In this document: positions 8,723-18,026 of the stretch, in pieces
How the letters are laid out: the number at the start of each line of letters is the position of its first letter
Position numbering within the stretch: the first letter of the stretch is position 1
NCBI GenBank assembly: GCA_019118245.1
Contig: DWZJ01000044.1
Location: 1-57,308 of the forward strand
Direction: 5' to 3'
Length of the DNA stretch: 57,308 nucleotides
Source: Candidatus Oscillibacter excrementigallinarum
Lineage (GTDB): Bacteria; Bacillota; Clostridia; Oscillospirales; Oscillospiraceae
The notes under the pieces: generated by a model
What the model saw: the letters and a program-made list of their open reading frames with translations, nothing else
What the model was told of the DNA's origin: nothing
The model's database searches: none
Position numbers and translations under genes: made by a program

Positions 8723-9790
8723 TCATGCCGTCTCTCCGCCGTTTTTCAGCTTCTCCGCCTGGTCGGCGGTCACCAGGGCGTCGATGATCTCATCCAGGTC
8801 GCCATCCAGCACCGCGTCGATCTTATACAGCGTCAGGCCGATCCGGTGGTCCGTCACCCGGCCCTGGGGAAAGTTGTAGGTGCGGATCTTCTCGCTGCGG
8901 TCGCCGCTGCCCACCTGGCTCTTCCTCTGGCTGGCGATATCGGCGTCCTGCTTCTCCCGCTCCAGCTCATACAGCCTGGACGCCAGCAGCCGCATGGCCT
9001 TGTCCCGATTCTGGAACTGGCTGCGCTCCTGCTGGCACTCCACCACCATGCCGGTGGGCCGGTGGATGAGCCGCACGGCGGATGAGGTCTTGTTCACGTG
9101 CTGGCCACCGGCGCCGCTGGCCCGGTAGACCTGCATCTCGATGTCCGCGGGGTCCAGCTTCACGTCCACCGCCTCCGCCTCCGGCAGCACCGCCACCGTG
9201 GCGGCGGAGGTCTGGATGCGGCCGTTGGACTCCGTCACCGGCACCCGCTGGACCCGGTGGACGCCGCTCTCGAACTTCAGCCGGGACCAGGCGCCCGCGC
9301 CCTCGATGAGGACGCTGCACTCCTTCACGCCGCCCAGCTCCGTCTCGTTCAGCGCCATCGTGTCCGTCCTCCAGCCCCGGGCGGCGGCGTACATGGTGTA
9401 CATCCGCAGCAGCGACGCGGCGAACAGCGCCGCCTCCTCGCCGCCGGTGCCCGCCCGGATCTCCAGGATCACGTTCCGCTGGTCATTGGGGTCCCGGGGG
9501 ACCAGCAGCAGCTTCAGCTCCTGCTGCAGCCGGTCCATCTCCTGCCGGGCGGCGGTCAGCTCCTCCTGGGCCAGCTCCCGCAGCTCCGGGTCGGAGAGCA
9601 TCGCCTCCGCGGCGGCGGCGTCTGCCTCCGCCTGTTGGTAGGCCTGGTAGGTCTCCGCCACAGGGGCCAGCTCTTTCAGCTCCCGGTTCACGGTCCGCAG
9701 CCGGTCCGCGTCGCCGTAGACCGACGGGTCCGCCAGCTGGGCCTGCAGACCCTCATACCGCAGGGCCAGCTCCTTTAGTTTTTCCAGCAT
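8723..9790 (-). CDS. prfA: Peptide chain release factor 1
   Basis: RF1 ends translation at UAA and UAG by triggering peptidyl-tRNA hydrolysis. The 355-residue protein has the GGQ motif at residues 228-230 (within GAGGQHVNKTSS) and PVT at 184-186, the codon-reading tripeptide position that distinguishes RF1 (PxT) from RF2 (SPF). Length is typical. It sits in the leftward run between a flavodoxin gene and the Sua5-CoaE fusion; prfA next to sua5 is a familiar Firmicute arrangement. Because it reads UAG, its presence bears on the in-frame amber codon in the subtilisin at 38.15 kb. Confidence 0.96.
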   Translation of the reverse strand: MLEKLKELALRYEGLQAQLADPSVYGDADRLRTVNRELKELAPVAETYQAYQQAEADAAAAEAMLSDPELRELAQEELTAARQEMDRLQQELKLLLVPRDPNDQRNVILEIRAGTGGEEAALFAASLLRMYTMYAAARGWRTDTMALNETELGGVKECSVLIEGAGAWSRLKFESGVHRVQRVPVTESNGRIQTSAATVAVLPEAEAVDVKLDPADIEMQVYRASGAGGQHVNKTSSAVRLIHRPTGMVVECQQERSQFQNRDKAMRLLASRLYELEREKQDADIASQRKSQVGSGDRSEKIRTYNFPQGRVTDHRIGLTLYKIDAVLDGDLDEIIDALVTADQAEKLKNGGETA

Positions 9791-9828
9791 GGGGCATCTC
9801 CTTTCCTGTCGATCTCAGAAAAGGCGGG

Positions 9829-10317
9829 CTACTGCCCCTCCAGGAAGGCCCGGACCTGGCGGAGGAACTCCTCCTGCCAGAAGGCAACGCCCACATCCCC
9901 GCTCCGCAGGGACACCGCCGCCCGGTGTCCGGCGGGCACGCTCAGGTCCATCTGGCGGTAGACCTCCTGGTACTGGGCGCCGCTGCTGCGGGTCAGCACA
10001 TAGGCGGCGTTGGCGATCTCGCCGCCCCGGTCCTTCAAAAAGGACCGCATGACGGAGCTGGTCCGCCCCGCCCACACCGGGGTCCCCAGGATCACCAGCC
10101 GGTACTCCCCCAGGGGCCGGGCCGTCTCCACCGGGGCCACGGGGCGGGTGCTCTTGCGCATGGCGTCCAGCCCGCAGCGGAGCCAGCCCCGCCAGCCGCT
10201 CCGGTCCACGCCGTCCCGCAGCTCCACCAGCTCCGCGTCCAGGGCGGAGGCGATCTCCTCCATGGCCTTCTTGGTGTTCCCCGTCCGGGAGTAATAGATG
10301 CACAAGATATCGCTCAT
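9829..10317 (-). CDS. Flavodoxin-family protein
   Basis: The product is about 162 residues and starts MSDILCIYYSRTGNTKKAME, where SRTGNT is the FMN phosphate-binding loop; VILGTPVWAGRTSSVMRSF is the second flavin loop. It is probably a small cytosolic electron carrier or an FMN-dependent reductase component. The ATG at 10317 is chosen over one nine codons upstream because CGGAGGA lies directly before it. It follows the YdcF-like gene with a 19-base gap inside the same leftward unit. Confidence 0.85.
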   Translation of the reverse strand: MSDILCIYYSRTGNTKKAMEEIASALDAELVELRDGVDRSGWRGWLRCGLDAMRKSTRPVAPVETARPLGEYRLVILGTPVWAGRTSSVMRSFLKDRGGEIANAAYVLTRSSGAQYQEVYRQMDLSVPAGHRAAVSLRSGDVGVAFWQEEFLRQVRAFLEGQ

Positions 10318-10336
10318 TTGCTTCCTCCGTATCCGC

Positions 10337-11158
10337 TCAGTCAAACAGGAACGTCTTTACCAGGGCAAAGGCCTCCCGCAGGTGGTAGTTGATCTCCAGA
10401 TGGACCCAGGGCAGCGGCGCCGGGATGCCAACCACGTCTCCATAGCCCTGCCGGGCGGCGATCAGCTCCGACCGGGCCAGGTGAAAATCATTGGTCACCA
10501 CCGCCACGGTGTCCCGCGCCGGGTCCACGCCTGCCTCGTACAGCAGGGGCTTGGAATAGGCGAAGTTCTCCGCCGTATTGGACGCCTGGTCCTCTAAAAT
10601 CAGCCGGTCCGGCTCCACGCCGTGCTCGGTGAGATAGTCATACATGCACTGGGCCTCGCTGATCTCCTCGCCGTACCCGGTGCCGCCGGTGAGCACCGCC
10701 GGGATGTCCGGCCAATACTCCAGGTATTCCAGCGCTTTATCCAGCCTGGTCCGCAGGGACAGAGACGGCTCGGTGCCGTTGACCCCGGCCCCCAGGACAA
10801 TGACGGCGTCCGCAGGCAGGGGTGTCATGTCGCTGTCTCCGCGGTTCATGATGACAACTTCTAACCCCACCAGCAGGGCCAGGCCCGCGGCCACGCAGCC
10901 GCAAAAGCCCCGGCGGACCAGCCGCCAGCGATCACTCCCATTGGCCAGGCGGTCCAGCAGCCAGGAGGCCGCCAGGAGCGCGGCAGCGCCCAGCAGCAGA
11001 AACCCGGAAAACCGGATGCCCAAACTCCGGACCAGCACCAGGACCAGGCCCAAAACGGCGCAGACCGCCGCCCCGATCAGCCGCACCTGTCCTCTCCGGC
11101 GACCCCGGTAGACGTCGTACCGGTACAGGGGCCGCTGTTTAGCCCTCTGCCTCTTCAC
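10337..11158 (-). CDS. YdcF/SanA-like (DUF218) membrane protein
   Basis: The 273-residue product has two or three N-terminal membrane segments (LIGAAVCAVLGLVLVLV, GFLLLGAAALLAASWLL, CVAAGLALLVGLEVV) and then a DUF218 domain (DAVIVLGAGVNGTEPS, TGGTGYGEEISEA, NTAENFAYSK, TNDFHLARSE). DUF218 proteins such as SanA and ElyC are tied to envelope integrity, though the reaction is not settled. The GTG start overlaps the end of the ABC-F gene by 20 bases. Its place in a run with murF and ddl fits an envelope role. Confidence 0.87.
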   Translation of the reverse strand: MKRQRAKQRPLYRYDVYRGRRRGQVRLIGAAVCAVLGLVLVLVRSLGIRFSGFLLLGAAALLAASWLLDRLANGSDRWRLVRRGFCGCVAAGLALLVGLEVVIMNRGDSDMTPLPADAVIVLGAGVNGTEPSLSLRTRLDKALEYLEYWPDIPAVLTGGTGYGEEISEAQCMYDYLTEHGVEPDRLILEDQASNTAENFAYSKPLLYEAGVDPARDTVAVVTNDFHLARSELIAARQGYGDVVGIPAPLPWVHLEINYHLREAFALVKTFLFD

Positions 11159-13046
11159 TGAGCTGCTCCCACCTTTCGTACAGGGCGTCCAGCTCCGCCT
11201 GGGCGGCGTCCTTCTGCCCCACCAGCTCGTTCAGCTTCTCGTAGTCGCAGGCGGCGGCCTCCATGTCCGCCTCCAGGGCGGCGATGTGCTCCTCCGCCTT
11301 GGCGATGTCCCGCTCGCAGATGGTCAGCTGCCGCCGGGCCGCCTGCTGGGCCTTGTTCCCCCGCTGGGGCCGCTCCACGGCGGGCTTCTCCCGCTCCTTC
11401 TCCGGCTTGGGGGCGGCGGCTTTCTCCGCCGCCTCCTGGGCCTTCATCTGCCGGTACTGGGCAAAGCCGCAGGGGTAGTCGGTGATGGTGCCGTCCGCCA
11501 GCTCCCAGATCCGGGTGGCGAAGCGGTTGATGAAGTACCGGTCGTGGCTGACGAACAGCAATGTCCCATCATAGGCCTCCACCGCCTCCTCGATCCACTC
11601 CCGGGAGTCGATGTCCAGATGGTTGGTGGGCTCGTCCAGGATCAGGAAGTTGATCTCGTCGTCCATCAGCATACATAGCCGCAGGCGGCTCTGCTCCCCG
11701 CCGGAGAGCACCGACACGGGCTTGAACACATCTTCTCCCCGGAAGTCATAGGCCGCCAGCCGGTTCCGGGCGCTCTGGGCCGAGAGGCCCTTCTTGGCGG
11801 CCATCATGTTCTCCACCAGGTTCCAGTCCGGGTGGTCGAAGCGGACGATCTGGGGCAGGTACGCCTCCTTCACCTGGGGGCCGGTCTTGATGCGGCCGTC
11901 GTCCGGGTACAGCTCCCCCACGATCATCTTGATGAGGGTGGACTTGCCGGTGCCGTTGTCGCCGATGAGGGCGATCCGCTCGCCCCCCTCCACCCTCAGG
12001 CTGATGTTCTCAAAGAGCTTCTTGTCCCCGTAGGACTTGGACACGTTCCGGATGCCCAGCACCTCGTCCCCGTGGAACTCCGCGGAGGAGAACCGGGCGT
12101 CCATCTTCCGGGCCTTGGTGGGCTTGGAGGTGGTCCGCATCCGCTCGATGCGCTTTTCCATGGAGATGGCCCGACGGTAGGTCTTGTCCATGCCCATGAA
12201 GGCCCACACCCGCAGCTGCTCCGCCGCCTTCTCCAGCTGCGCGATCTTGGCCTGCTCTTTTTCGTACTGCTTCATCCGCTCCTGGTAGCGGCGCTCCTTT
12301 TCCACGGCGTAGAAGCTGTAGTTCCCGCTGTAGAACTCCGCCCTGCCGTCCTGGATCTCGATGACCCGGGTGACGGTGCGGTCCAGGAAGTACCGGTCGT
12401 GGGAGATGGTGACCACTGTGCCGCGGAATCCCCGGATGTACTCCTCCAGCCACTCGGTGGCGTGGAGGTCCAGGTGGTTGGTGGGCTCGTCCAGCAGCAG
12501 GATGTCCGTGTCCTCCAGGATGAGGCGGCCCAGGTTCACCCGGGTCTTCTCCCCGCCGGAGAGGCTGTCAAAGAGCTGCTGCCGCTGGCTGTCCGGAATG
12601 GACAGGCCGTTGGCGATCTTGTTCACCGCCACGTCGGTGTCGTAGCCGCCGAAGGCCTCGAACCGCTCGCTCAGGGTCCCGTACCGCTTCAAAATGGCGG
12701 GGTCGCTCTCCCCGGCGGCCATCCGGGCCTCCAGGGCACGCATCTCCTCCGCCAGGCTCTGGAGCCGGGCGAAGGCGGAGCGCAGCACGTCCTCCACCGT
12801 ATAGCCGGCGGGATAGACGGGAATCTGGGAGATCAGGCCCACCCGCCGGCCCTGGCCCACCACGACGGTGCCCTCGTCATAGTCCAGCTCGCCGGTCAAT
12901 ATCTTGAACAGGGTGGTCTTGCCGGCGCCGTTGCGGCCCAGCAGACCCACCCGCTCCCCCTGGTCCACCTGAAAGGTGAGGCCGTCCAGGACGTTCTTCC
13001 CCACCTCAAAGGACTTCACCAGGTCATTTACTTGAATCTCGATCAT
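11139..13046 (-). CDS. ABC-F family ATPase (Uup/YdiF-like)
   Basis: The 635-residue soluble protein has two ABC ATPase domains and no membrane segment. Domain 1 has GRNGAGKTTL, LSGGEKTRVNLGRL and LLLDEPTNHLD; domain 2 has GDNGTGKSTL, LSGGEQSRLRL and LILDEPTNHLD. The linker is rich in charged residues, and the C-terminus (about 555-635) is a predicted coiled coil, as in Uup/YdiF-type proteins. ABC-F proteins act on ribosomes or, for Uup, on DNA-linked processes; the exact role here is not known. Its ATG overlaps murF by 23 bases. Resistance function is not implied. Confidence 0.92.
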   Translation of the reverse strand: MIEIQVNDLVKSFEVGKNVLDGLTFQVDQGERVGLLGRNGAGKTTLFKILTGELDYDEGTVVVGQGRRVGLISQIPVYPAGYTVEDVLRSAFARLQSLAEEMRALEARMAAGESDPAILKRYGTLSERFEAFGGYDTDVAVNKIANGLSIPDSQRQQLFDSLSGGEKTRVNLGRLILEDTDILLLDEPTNHLDLHATEWLEEYIRGFRGTVVTISHDRYFLDRTVTRVIEIQDGRAEFYSGNYSFYAVEKERRYQERMKQYEKEQAKIAQLEKAAEQLRVWAFMGMDKTYRRAISMEKRIERMRTTSKPTKARKMDARFSSAEFHGDEVLGIRNVSKSYGDKKLFENISLRVEGGERIALIGDNGTGKSTLIKMIVGELYPDDGRIKTGPQVKEAYLPQIVRFDHPDWNLVENMMAAKKGLSAQSARNRLAAYDFRGEDVFKPVSVLSGGEQSRLRLCMLMDDEINFLILDEPTNHLDIDSREWIEEAVEAYDGTLLFVSHDRYFINRFATRIWELADGTITDYPCGFAQYRQMKAQEAAEKAAAPKPEKEREKPAVERPQRGNKAQQAARRQLTICERDIAKAEEHIAALEADMEAAACDYEKLNELVGQKDAAQAELDALYERWEQLSEEAEG

Positions 13047-14412
13047 ACGTTTGCCGCAGCTGCTCCACGATCCAGCCGAAGTGCATGGCGTGGGACGCCT
13101 TCACCAGCATGGCGGTGTCGGGTCCCAGCTGGCCGGTGAGCGTGCGGACAGCCTCCTCCTTGGTGGCAAAATGTGTGACGGAGCCGCCGCTCTGGGCGGC
13201 GCCGTCGGCGATCTTCTCCGCCTTGTGGCCGATGGCGACCACCTCGTCGATGCCCAGCATGGCCGCCAGGGCGCCCATGTTGTAGTGGGCCTGGTCCGTC
13301 AGGCCCCCCAGCTCCCACATGTCGCCCAGCACGGCCACCTTCCGGCCGCACTCGGTCTTGGCCAGGATCTCCAGGGCCGCGGTAACGGACTGGGGGTTGG
13401 CGTTGTAGCAGTCGTCCAGCACCAGCCGGCCATCCCGTAGATGCAGCACCCGCATCCGGGACCCGGCGGGCTCATAGGACGCCGCACCCCGGACGATGGA
13501 ATCCCGGTCCAGCCCCAGCTCCTCCCCCACCGCCACGGCGATGGCCGCGCAGTAGGCCATGTGCTCCCCCGGCGCGGGGATGGTCAGGTGATAGGTGTCC
13601 CGGGGGGATACGATGGTGCAGGTGATGCCGGCCACGCCGTGGTCGGTCATATCCGTCACCCGGACGGCGCAGTGCTCCGACCTTCCGCACCTGACGGTGC
13701 GGAAGGGCAGGTCCAGGGTGTTCAGCAGGGCGTCGTCCCCGTTGAGGACCGCCAGCCCCTCCGGCTTCAGGTTCTCAAAGATCTCGCTCTTGGCCTTCAG
13801 GATGCCCTCCCGGCTGCCCAAATGCTCGATGTGGGCGTCGCCGATGTTGGAGATGACGGCGATGTCCGGCCGCACCATCTCCCCCAGGTATCGGATCTCC
13901 CCAAAGTGGTTCATGCCGGTCTCGATCACCGCCGCCTGGTGCTCCGGCCCCAGGCCCAGCAGCGTCAGAGGGGTGCCGATGTCGTTGTTGAAGTTCTCCG
14001 GCGTCTTCAGCACCCGGAGCTTTGCCCCCAGCACCGCCGCCAGCATCTCCTTCGTGGTGGTCTTGCCCACGCTGCCGGTGACCTGGACAAAGGGGATGTG
14101 GAATCGGTCCCGATAGGCGGACGCCAGGTCCCGCAGGGCCAGCCGGGTATCCGCCACCTGGATGTAGAACTTGCCGGGCCGCAGCGTCTCCGGCGCGCGG
14201 GCGCAGAGGCACCCGGCGGCGCCGGCGTCCAGGGCTTTGCCGATGAAGTCGTGTCCGTCGAACCTCTCCCCCACGATGGGCAGGAAGAGACAGCCCGGGG
14301 CGATCTTCCGGCTGTCGGTGCATACAGCAGTGACGGGGGCGGGCTCCGCCCCGGCGTCCAGCCGGATGCCGCCCACGGCGGACACGATCTCCGGTATGGT
14401 CATGGGCTGCAT
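13024..14412 (-). CDS. murF: UDP-N-acetylmuramoyl-tripeptide--D-alanyl-D-alanine ligase
   Basis: MurF joins D-Ala-D-Ala to the UDP-MurNAc-tripeptide, completing the peptidoglycan stem peptide. The protein is about 462 residues with the Mur ligase ATP loop VTGSVGKTTTKEML, NFNNDIGTPL, the MNHFGEIRYL segment and the C-terminal LDDCYNANPQS. The ATG at 14412 is used because GGAGGGGGTGAG-like purine-rich sequence precedes it; the frame is open 21 codons further up without a better site. Its substrate is supplied by ddl, whose stop lies four bases upstream, so the two are surely cotranscribed. Confidence 0.96.
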   Translation of the reverse strand: MQPMTIPEIVSAVGGIRLDAGAEPAPVTAVCTDSRKIAPGCLFLPIVGERFDGHDFIGKALDAGAAGCLCARAPETLRPGKFYIQVADTRLALRDLASAYRDRFHIPFVQVTGSVGKTTTKEMLAAVLGAKLRVLKTPENFNNDIGTPLTLLGLGPEHQAAVIETGMNHFGEIRYLGEMVRPDIAVISNIGDAHIEHLGSREGILKAKSEIFENLKPEGLAVLNGDDALLNTLDLPFRTVRCGRSEHCAVRVTDMTDHGVAGITCTIVSPRDTYHLTIPAPGEHMAYCAAIAVAVGEELGLDRDSIVRGAASYEPAGSRMRVLHLRDGRLVLDDCYNANPQSVTAALEILAKTECGRKVAVLGDMWELGGLTDQAHYNMGALAAMLGIDEVVAIGHKAEKIADGAAQSGGSVTHFATKEEAVRTLTGQLGPDTAMLVKASHAMHFGWIVEQLRQTYDRDSSK

Positions 14413-14416
14413 CGGC

Positions 14417-15472
14417 TCACCCCCTTCTCTTGACCTGGCAGGAGAGCCGCACGATCTCCTCGCAGAGTTCCTCATAGCTCATGCCGACGGCGGCGGCCTC
14501 CTTGGGCACGAAGCTGTTGGGGGTCATGCCCGGCAGGGAGTTGGCCTCCAGCACCCACAGCTTCCCGTCCTGGTCCAGGATCATGTCCGTGCGGGAGTAG
14601 ACCTCCAGCCCCAAAGCCCGATGGACCCGCAGGGCCAGCTCGCCGGCGGCGGTCATCACCTCCGGCGGGACCTGGGCGGGGCAGGTCTCCGTGGCCGCGC
14701 CGATCTGGTACTTGGCCACGTAGTCGAACTCCTTCCCGGCGGGCACGGTCTCCACCGCCGGCAGCCACCGGTCCCCCAGGACCGCCACCGTCAGCTCCCG
14801 GCCGTAGATCCGCTCCTCCGCCAGGACCTTGGCGCCGTAGCGCAGCACCTCTTCCAAGGCCGCCTTCAGCGCGGTCCGGTCCTCCGGTAAGTACACCCCC
14901 AGGGACGACCCGCCCCCGATGGTCTTGATGACACAGGGCATGGGCAGCGTCCGGGACAGCTCCTCCGCCTCCTCCGGACCGTAGGACAGCAGCCGCCACC
15001 TGGGGGTGGGGATGCCGCAGGCGTCCAGGATCTGCTTGGAGACCGCCTTATCCATGGCGATGGCGGAGGCCAGATGACCCGCGCCGGTGTAGGGCACGCC
15101 CAGCAGGTCCAGGGCGGCCTGAATGCGGCCGTCCTCCCCGTCCATGCCGTGGAGGCCCAGGAACACCAGGTCCGCCCGCTGGCAGATGTCCAGCACGTGG
15201 GGGCCGATGTGGCTGGAGCTCCGGTCCTTCCGGCTGCGCTTCACCGCCTCCAGGTCCGGCGCGGTCACCTCGATCCTCGCGTCGGGGCACAGGCCGTCCG
15301 GTGCGTCGAACAGCGTCTCCAGATCCGCCGGGACCTCCTCCAGCCCCAGGAACAGGTCCACCAGGATGGCCCGGTGGCCGTTTTTGCGCAGGGCCCGGCA
15401 CACGCCGGTGCCCGTCACCAGGGACACCGCCCGCTCCGTGGAGATGCCGCCTGCCAATACAACGATTTTCAT
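14417..15472 (-). CDS. ddl: D-alanine--D-alanine ligase
   Basis: The enzyme makes the D-Ala-D-Ala dipeptide for cell-wall synthesis. The 351-residue ATP-grasp protein begins MKIVVLAGGISTERAVSLVT, with GLHGMDGEDGRIQAAL, YTGAGHLASAIAMDK, VIKTIGGGSSLGVY and the C-terminal VLEANSLPGMTPNS. It is the first gene of the leftward unit running through murF, ABC-F, ydcF-like, flavodoxin, prfA, sua5-coaE and the aminopeptidase. The active-site details that separate D-Ala from D-Lac or D-Ser ligases cannot be settled by eye; general context suggests the housekeeping enzyme. Confidence 0.95.
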   Translation of the reverse strand: MKIVVLAGGISTERAVSLVTGTGVCRALRKNGHRAILVDLFLGLEEVPADLETLFDAPDGLCPDARIEVTAPDLEAVKRSRKDRSSSHIGPHVLDICQRADLVFLGLHGMDGEDGRIQAALDLLGVPYTGAGHLASAIAMDKAVSKQILDACGIPTPRWRLLSYGPEEAEELSRTLPMPCVIKTIGGGSSLGVYLPEDRTALKAALEEVLRYGAKVLAEERIYGRELTVAVLGDRWLPAVETVPAGKEFDYVAKYQIGAATETCPAQVPPEVMTAAGELALRVHRALGLEVYSRTDMILDQDGKLWVLEANSLPGMTPNSFVPKEAAAVGMSYEELCEEIVRLSCQVKRRG

Positions 15473-15588
15473 GTCAGCTTCCAGTCCCTTCTCTTTTGAC
15501 TGTTCTCTGAGTAGTCATAATCATCCTATTTTAATCTTCCATAGTTTAGCACAATCCGCCTGGGAATACAACTCCCAAAACGGGGATG

Positions 15589-15625
15589 GCCCCCCGAAAA
15601 AGGCGCCGGAGCGCCCTCGGGGGGC
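15589..15625 (-). terminator. Hairpin after the S-layer-type gene
   Basis: GCCCCCCGA at 15589-15597 pairs with TCGGGGGGC at 15617-15625, with an inner GGCGC/GCGCC stem. There is no good U-tract on the minus strand. Confidence 0.5.
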
Positions 15626-15650
15626 TGTTGCTTTTGCCGGAGTTCCGCCG

Positions 15651-16631
15651 TCAGAAGAGCCGGTCCAGCAGGCCCTCCGGCTCCCCCTCCAGCAGCGTCG
15701 CCGCGGCGGAGAGCATCTGGGCCGCGTCCGCCCGGGTGACGGTCTCTCCCATAGCGGCGCTGCCGAAGCTGCCCGCGGCGAGGACGCTGACCGCCTCCAT
15801 GTTCCCCACGGCCTGGGCCGCCCAGGAGGGCGCGGCCTCCCGGTCCGCGTACCAGGCGGCCAGGTCCACGTCCTCCACCGCCAGCAGGCGGTTCAGGATG
15901 GCGGCGGCCTGGTTGAAGGTGATGGGCTCCTCCCCCTGGAAGGCCGCGCCCTCCTCCGTGGAGACGCCGCCAACCAGGCCCTCCGCCACGCCGGCGGCGG
16001 CATAGGCCTTGGCCCAGGTGGGGATGGCCTCGTCATCGCAGAAGCCGGTCATGGTGACGGCGGTGGGCGTCTCCCCTGCGGTCTCCAGCACCATGGCCAG
16101 GAACTCGCTGCGGGAGACGGTCTTGTCCGGCTCGAAGTAATACTGGTCCCCGATCTTGGCGCCGGTGAAGATGCCCGCCTCCGCCAGGTCCTGGGCGGCC
16201 ACCGCGGCGGCGGAGTCCCCGATGTCCGCGTAGGTGACGCCGGACTTGGCCTTTTCAATGGTGACCGTCACCTCCGCGGGCTGGGACACCCGGCCGGAGG
16301 CGTCGGTGGCGGTGTAGGTGAAACGGTCCGTGCCGGAGGCGTTCTCCTCCGGCGTGTAGGTGAAGTGGTCTCCCTCGATCTGGACGGTGCCCTTCTCCGG
16401 CGCCTCCTCCACAGCGTAAGTCAGGGCGTCTCCCGCGCTGCTTGCTGCCAGGAACTGGGCCCGGTAGGGGATGCCCCGGTAGGTGCGGATCTCCAGCGCC
16501 TGGGCCGTGGGCGCTCCGGCCCCCGGCTGGGCCTTCTCCACGCTGCCGAACAGGGCGGCGGCATTGACGGACAGGGCCAGAGCGGCTGCCAGGCACAGGG
16601 CGGCGGTGCGTTTTGTCAGTTGGGTCTTCAA
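15651..16631 (-). CDS. Secreted protein with tandem Ig/cadherin-like repeat and S-layer homology region
   Basis: The protein is about 326 residues with a signal peptide, MKTQLTKRTAALCLAAALALS. Residues 50-150 form a bacterial Ig/tandem-95-like repeat (YTPEENASGTDRFTYTATDAS), and residues 155-326 contain S-layer homology-like units (VSRSEFLAMVLE, FNQAAAILNRLL, VTRADAAQMLSA). SLH domains anchor proteins to cell-wall polysaccharide. A TTG at 16631 is chosen because AGGAGG lies ten bases upstream and the signal peptide then begins MKT; a TTG three codons earlier abuts the ribosome site. It lies alone between rodA and ddl; the ligand or partner is unknown. Confidence 0.8.
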   Translation of the reverse strand: MKTQLTKRTAALCLAAALALSVNAAALFGSVEKAQPGAGAPTAQALEIRTYRGIPYRAQFLAASSAGDALTYAVEEAPEKGTVQIEGDHFTYTPEENASGTDRFTYTATDASGRVSQPAEVTVTIEKAKSGVTYADIGDSAAAVAAQDLAEAGIFTGAKIGDQYYFEPDKTVSRSEFLAMVLETAGETPTAVTMTGFCDDEAIPTWAKAYAAAGVAEGLVGGVSTEEGAAFQGEEPITFNQAAAILNRLLAVEDVDLAAWYADREAAPSWAAQAVGNMEAVSVLAAGSFGSAAMGETVTRADAAQMLSAAATLLEGEPEGLLDRLF

Positions 16632-16704
16632 GGCGATCAAACCTCCTGTAATGGATTGGGTGCACCGCTAGTTTCTTCCCGCCCGCCGGAAATATACCAA
16701 AAAA

Positions 16705-16732
16705 ACACGGCTGGAGTGCCATCCAGCCGTGT
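16705..16732 (-). terminator. Intrinsic terminator of rodA
   Basis: ACACGGCTGGA and TCCAGCCGTGT form an 11-bp stem with a 6-base loop. On the minus strand it is followed by seven T residues. It lies 20 bases past the rodA stop. Confidence 0.88.
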
Positions 16733-16751
16733 CGATGGAAACGCGCCGCCC

Positions 16752-17945
16752 TCACACCAGGGGCCTGCCCGGCCTGCGGCCGGTCATGGGAGACCGCTTC
16801 TTGATGCCGGACACCACACCCATGGCCGCGAACAGCGTCAGAAGCGAGGACCCGCCGTAGCTGAAGAAGGGCAGGGTCACGCCAATGGTGGGCATGACAA
16901 ACAGGCACATCCCGATGTTGATGACGGTCTGGTAGATCAGCATGGCCGCCATCCCCACGCAGATGTAGCAGTGGAGCGGCGTCTGGGCGTTCCGGGCCAC
17001 CAGCAGCACCCGGACGATGATGGCCGTCAGCAGGGCGATCACCAGCAGGCAGCCGATGAGTCCCAGCTCCTCCCCGCAGACGGAGAAGATGAAGTCTGTC
17101 CAGCGGTTGGGCAGGGACGGGGGATAGCTGCTCTGTGTCTGGGTCCCCTGCATATACCCCTGGCCGAAGATGCCGCCGGACCCGATGGCCATCAGGCTTC
17201 GGGTCTGCTGCCAGCCGGTGTCCAACGCGTCGTAGGAGTGGTCGAACAGCACCCGGAAGCGGTCCATCATGTAGCCGGGGATCAGCTCCAGTGCCCAGGC
17301 CGCCGCAAAGGCGGCCCCGCCGCCGGCGAACAGCAGGGCGAACCACCGCAGGGCGAACCCGGCGGCAAAGGACATGCACAGGAAGATGAAGAAGAAGGTC
17401 AGGGCGTTGCCCATGTCTCCGGAGATGACCACGTAATACCCCATCAGCAGCAGGGTGTGGCCTGCCACCATGGCGGCGGAGGGGAAGGACCGCAGGTCCC
17501 GCTTCTCCTCCCGCAGCCACTCCAGCTGCTTGGCCAGCAGCAGGGTGAAAGTGATCTTCACGATCTCCGCCGGGCCGATCTGAAAGGGGATGCCGGGGAT
17601 CTTCAGCCAGGCCTGGTTGCCGGTGGTGTCGCTGCCAACGCCCAGGGGCGTCACCAGCAGGCCGATGAAGACGATGTTAAACGCCACCACCCATTTCCAC
17701 TTTTTCAGCACGATCTCCACGTCGATCATGGACATGAACACGTAGGCGCACAGGCCCAGCAGCAGCGCCACCCCCTGGACGCCCACATACCGCATCATGC
17801 CGCTCATGCCGCTGGTGTCCATGTAATGGGTGGCGCTGGCGATCAGGACCATGCCGTACAGCGTGGCGGCGCAGCAGAGTCCCAGCAGCACCAGATCGGC
17901 CTGCTGGATGAAGTCCGCCAGGATGGCTTTCAGTCGGTTCCACAT
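16752..17945 (-). CDS. rodA: FtsW/RodA/SpoVE family glycosyltransferase, probably RodA
   Basis: SEDS proteins polymerise lipid II glycan. The 397-residue product has about ten membrane spans and the signatures GNQAWLKIPGIPFQIGPAE, SGDMGNALTFFFIFL, IGSGGIFGQGYMQG, FIFSVCGEELGLIG and TIGVTLPFFSYGGSS. A RodA assignment over FtsW or SpoVE rests on overall sequence feel and the absence of neighbouring division or sporulation genes. CCGGAGGA precedes the ATG. It is transcribed leftward from a promoter at 17983-18011, divergent from tsaE. Confidence 0.9.
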   Translation of the reverse strand: MWNRLKAILADFIQQADLVLLGLCCAATLYGMVLIASATHYMDTSGMSGMMRYVGVQGVALLLGLCAYVFMSMIDVEIVLKKWKWVVAFNIVFIGLLVTPLGVGSDTTGNQAWLKIPGIPFQIGPAEIVKITFTLLLAKQLEWLREEKRDLRSFPSAAMVAGHTLLLMGYYVVISGDMGNALTFFFIFLCMSFAAGFALRWFALLFAGGGAAFAAAWALELIPGYMMDRFRVLFDHSYDALDTGWQQTRSLMAIGSGGIFGQGYMQGTQTQSSYPPSLPNRWTDFIFSVCGEELGLIGCLLVIALLTAIIVRVLLVARNAQTPLHCYICVGMAAMLIYQTVINIGMCLFVMPTIGVTLPFFSYGGSSLLTLFAAMGVVSGIKKRSPMTGRRPGRPLV

Positions 17946-17982
17946 GGGTGCTCGTTCCTCCGGGGCAAAATTTGACAGATGC

Positions 17983-18011
17983 AGTATACCACAAAGAAAA
18001 AGGGGTGTAAA
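17983..18011 (-). promoter_or_regulatory. Promoter for rodA
   Basis: On the minus strand TTTACA (18011-18006) and TATACT (17988-17983) are separated by 17 bases. It is divergent from the tsaE promoter, which has identical hexamers and spacing. Confidence 0.7.
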
Positions 18012-18026
18012 CGCCGGAAATTTGTT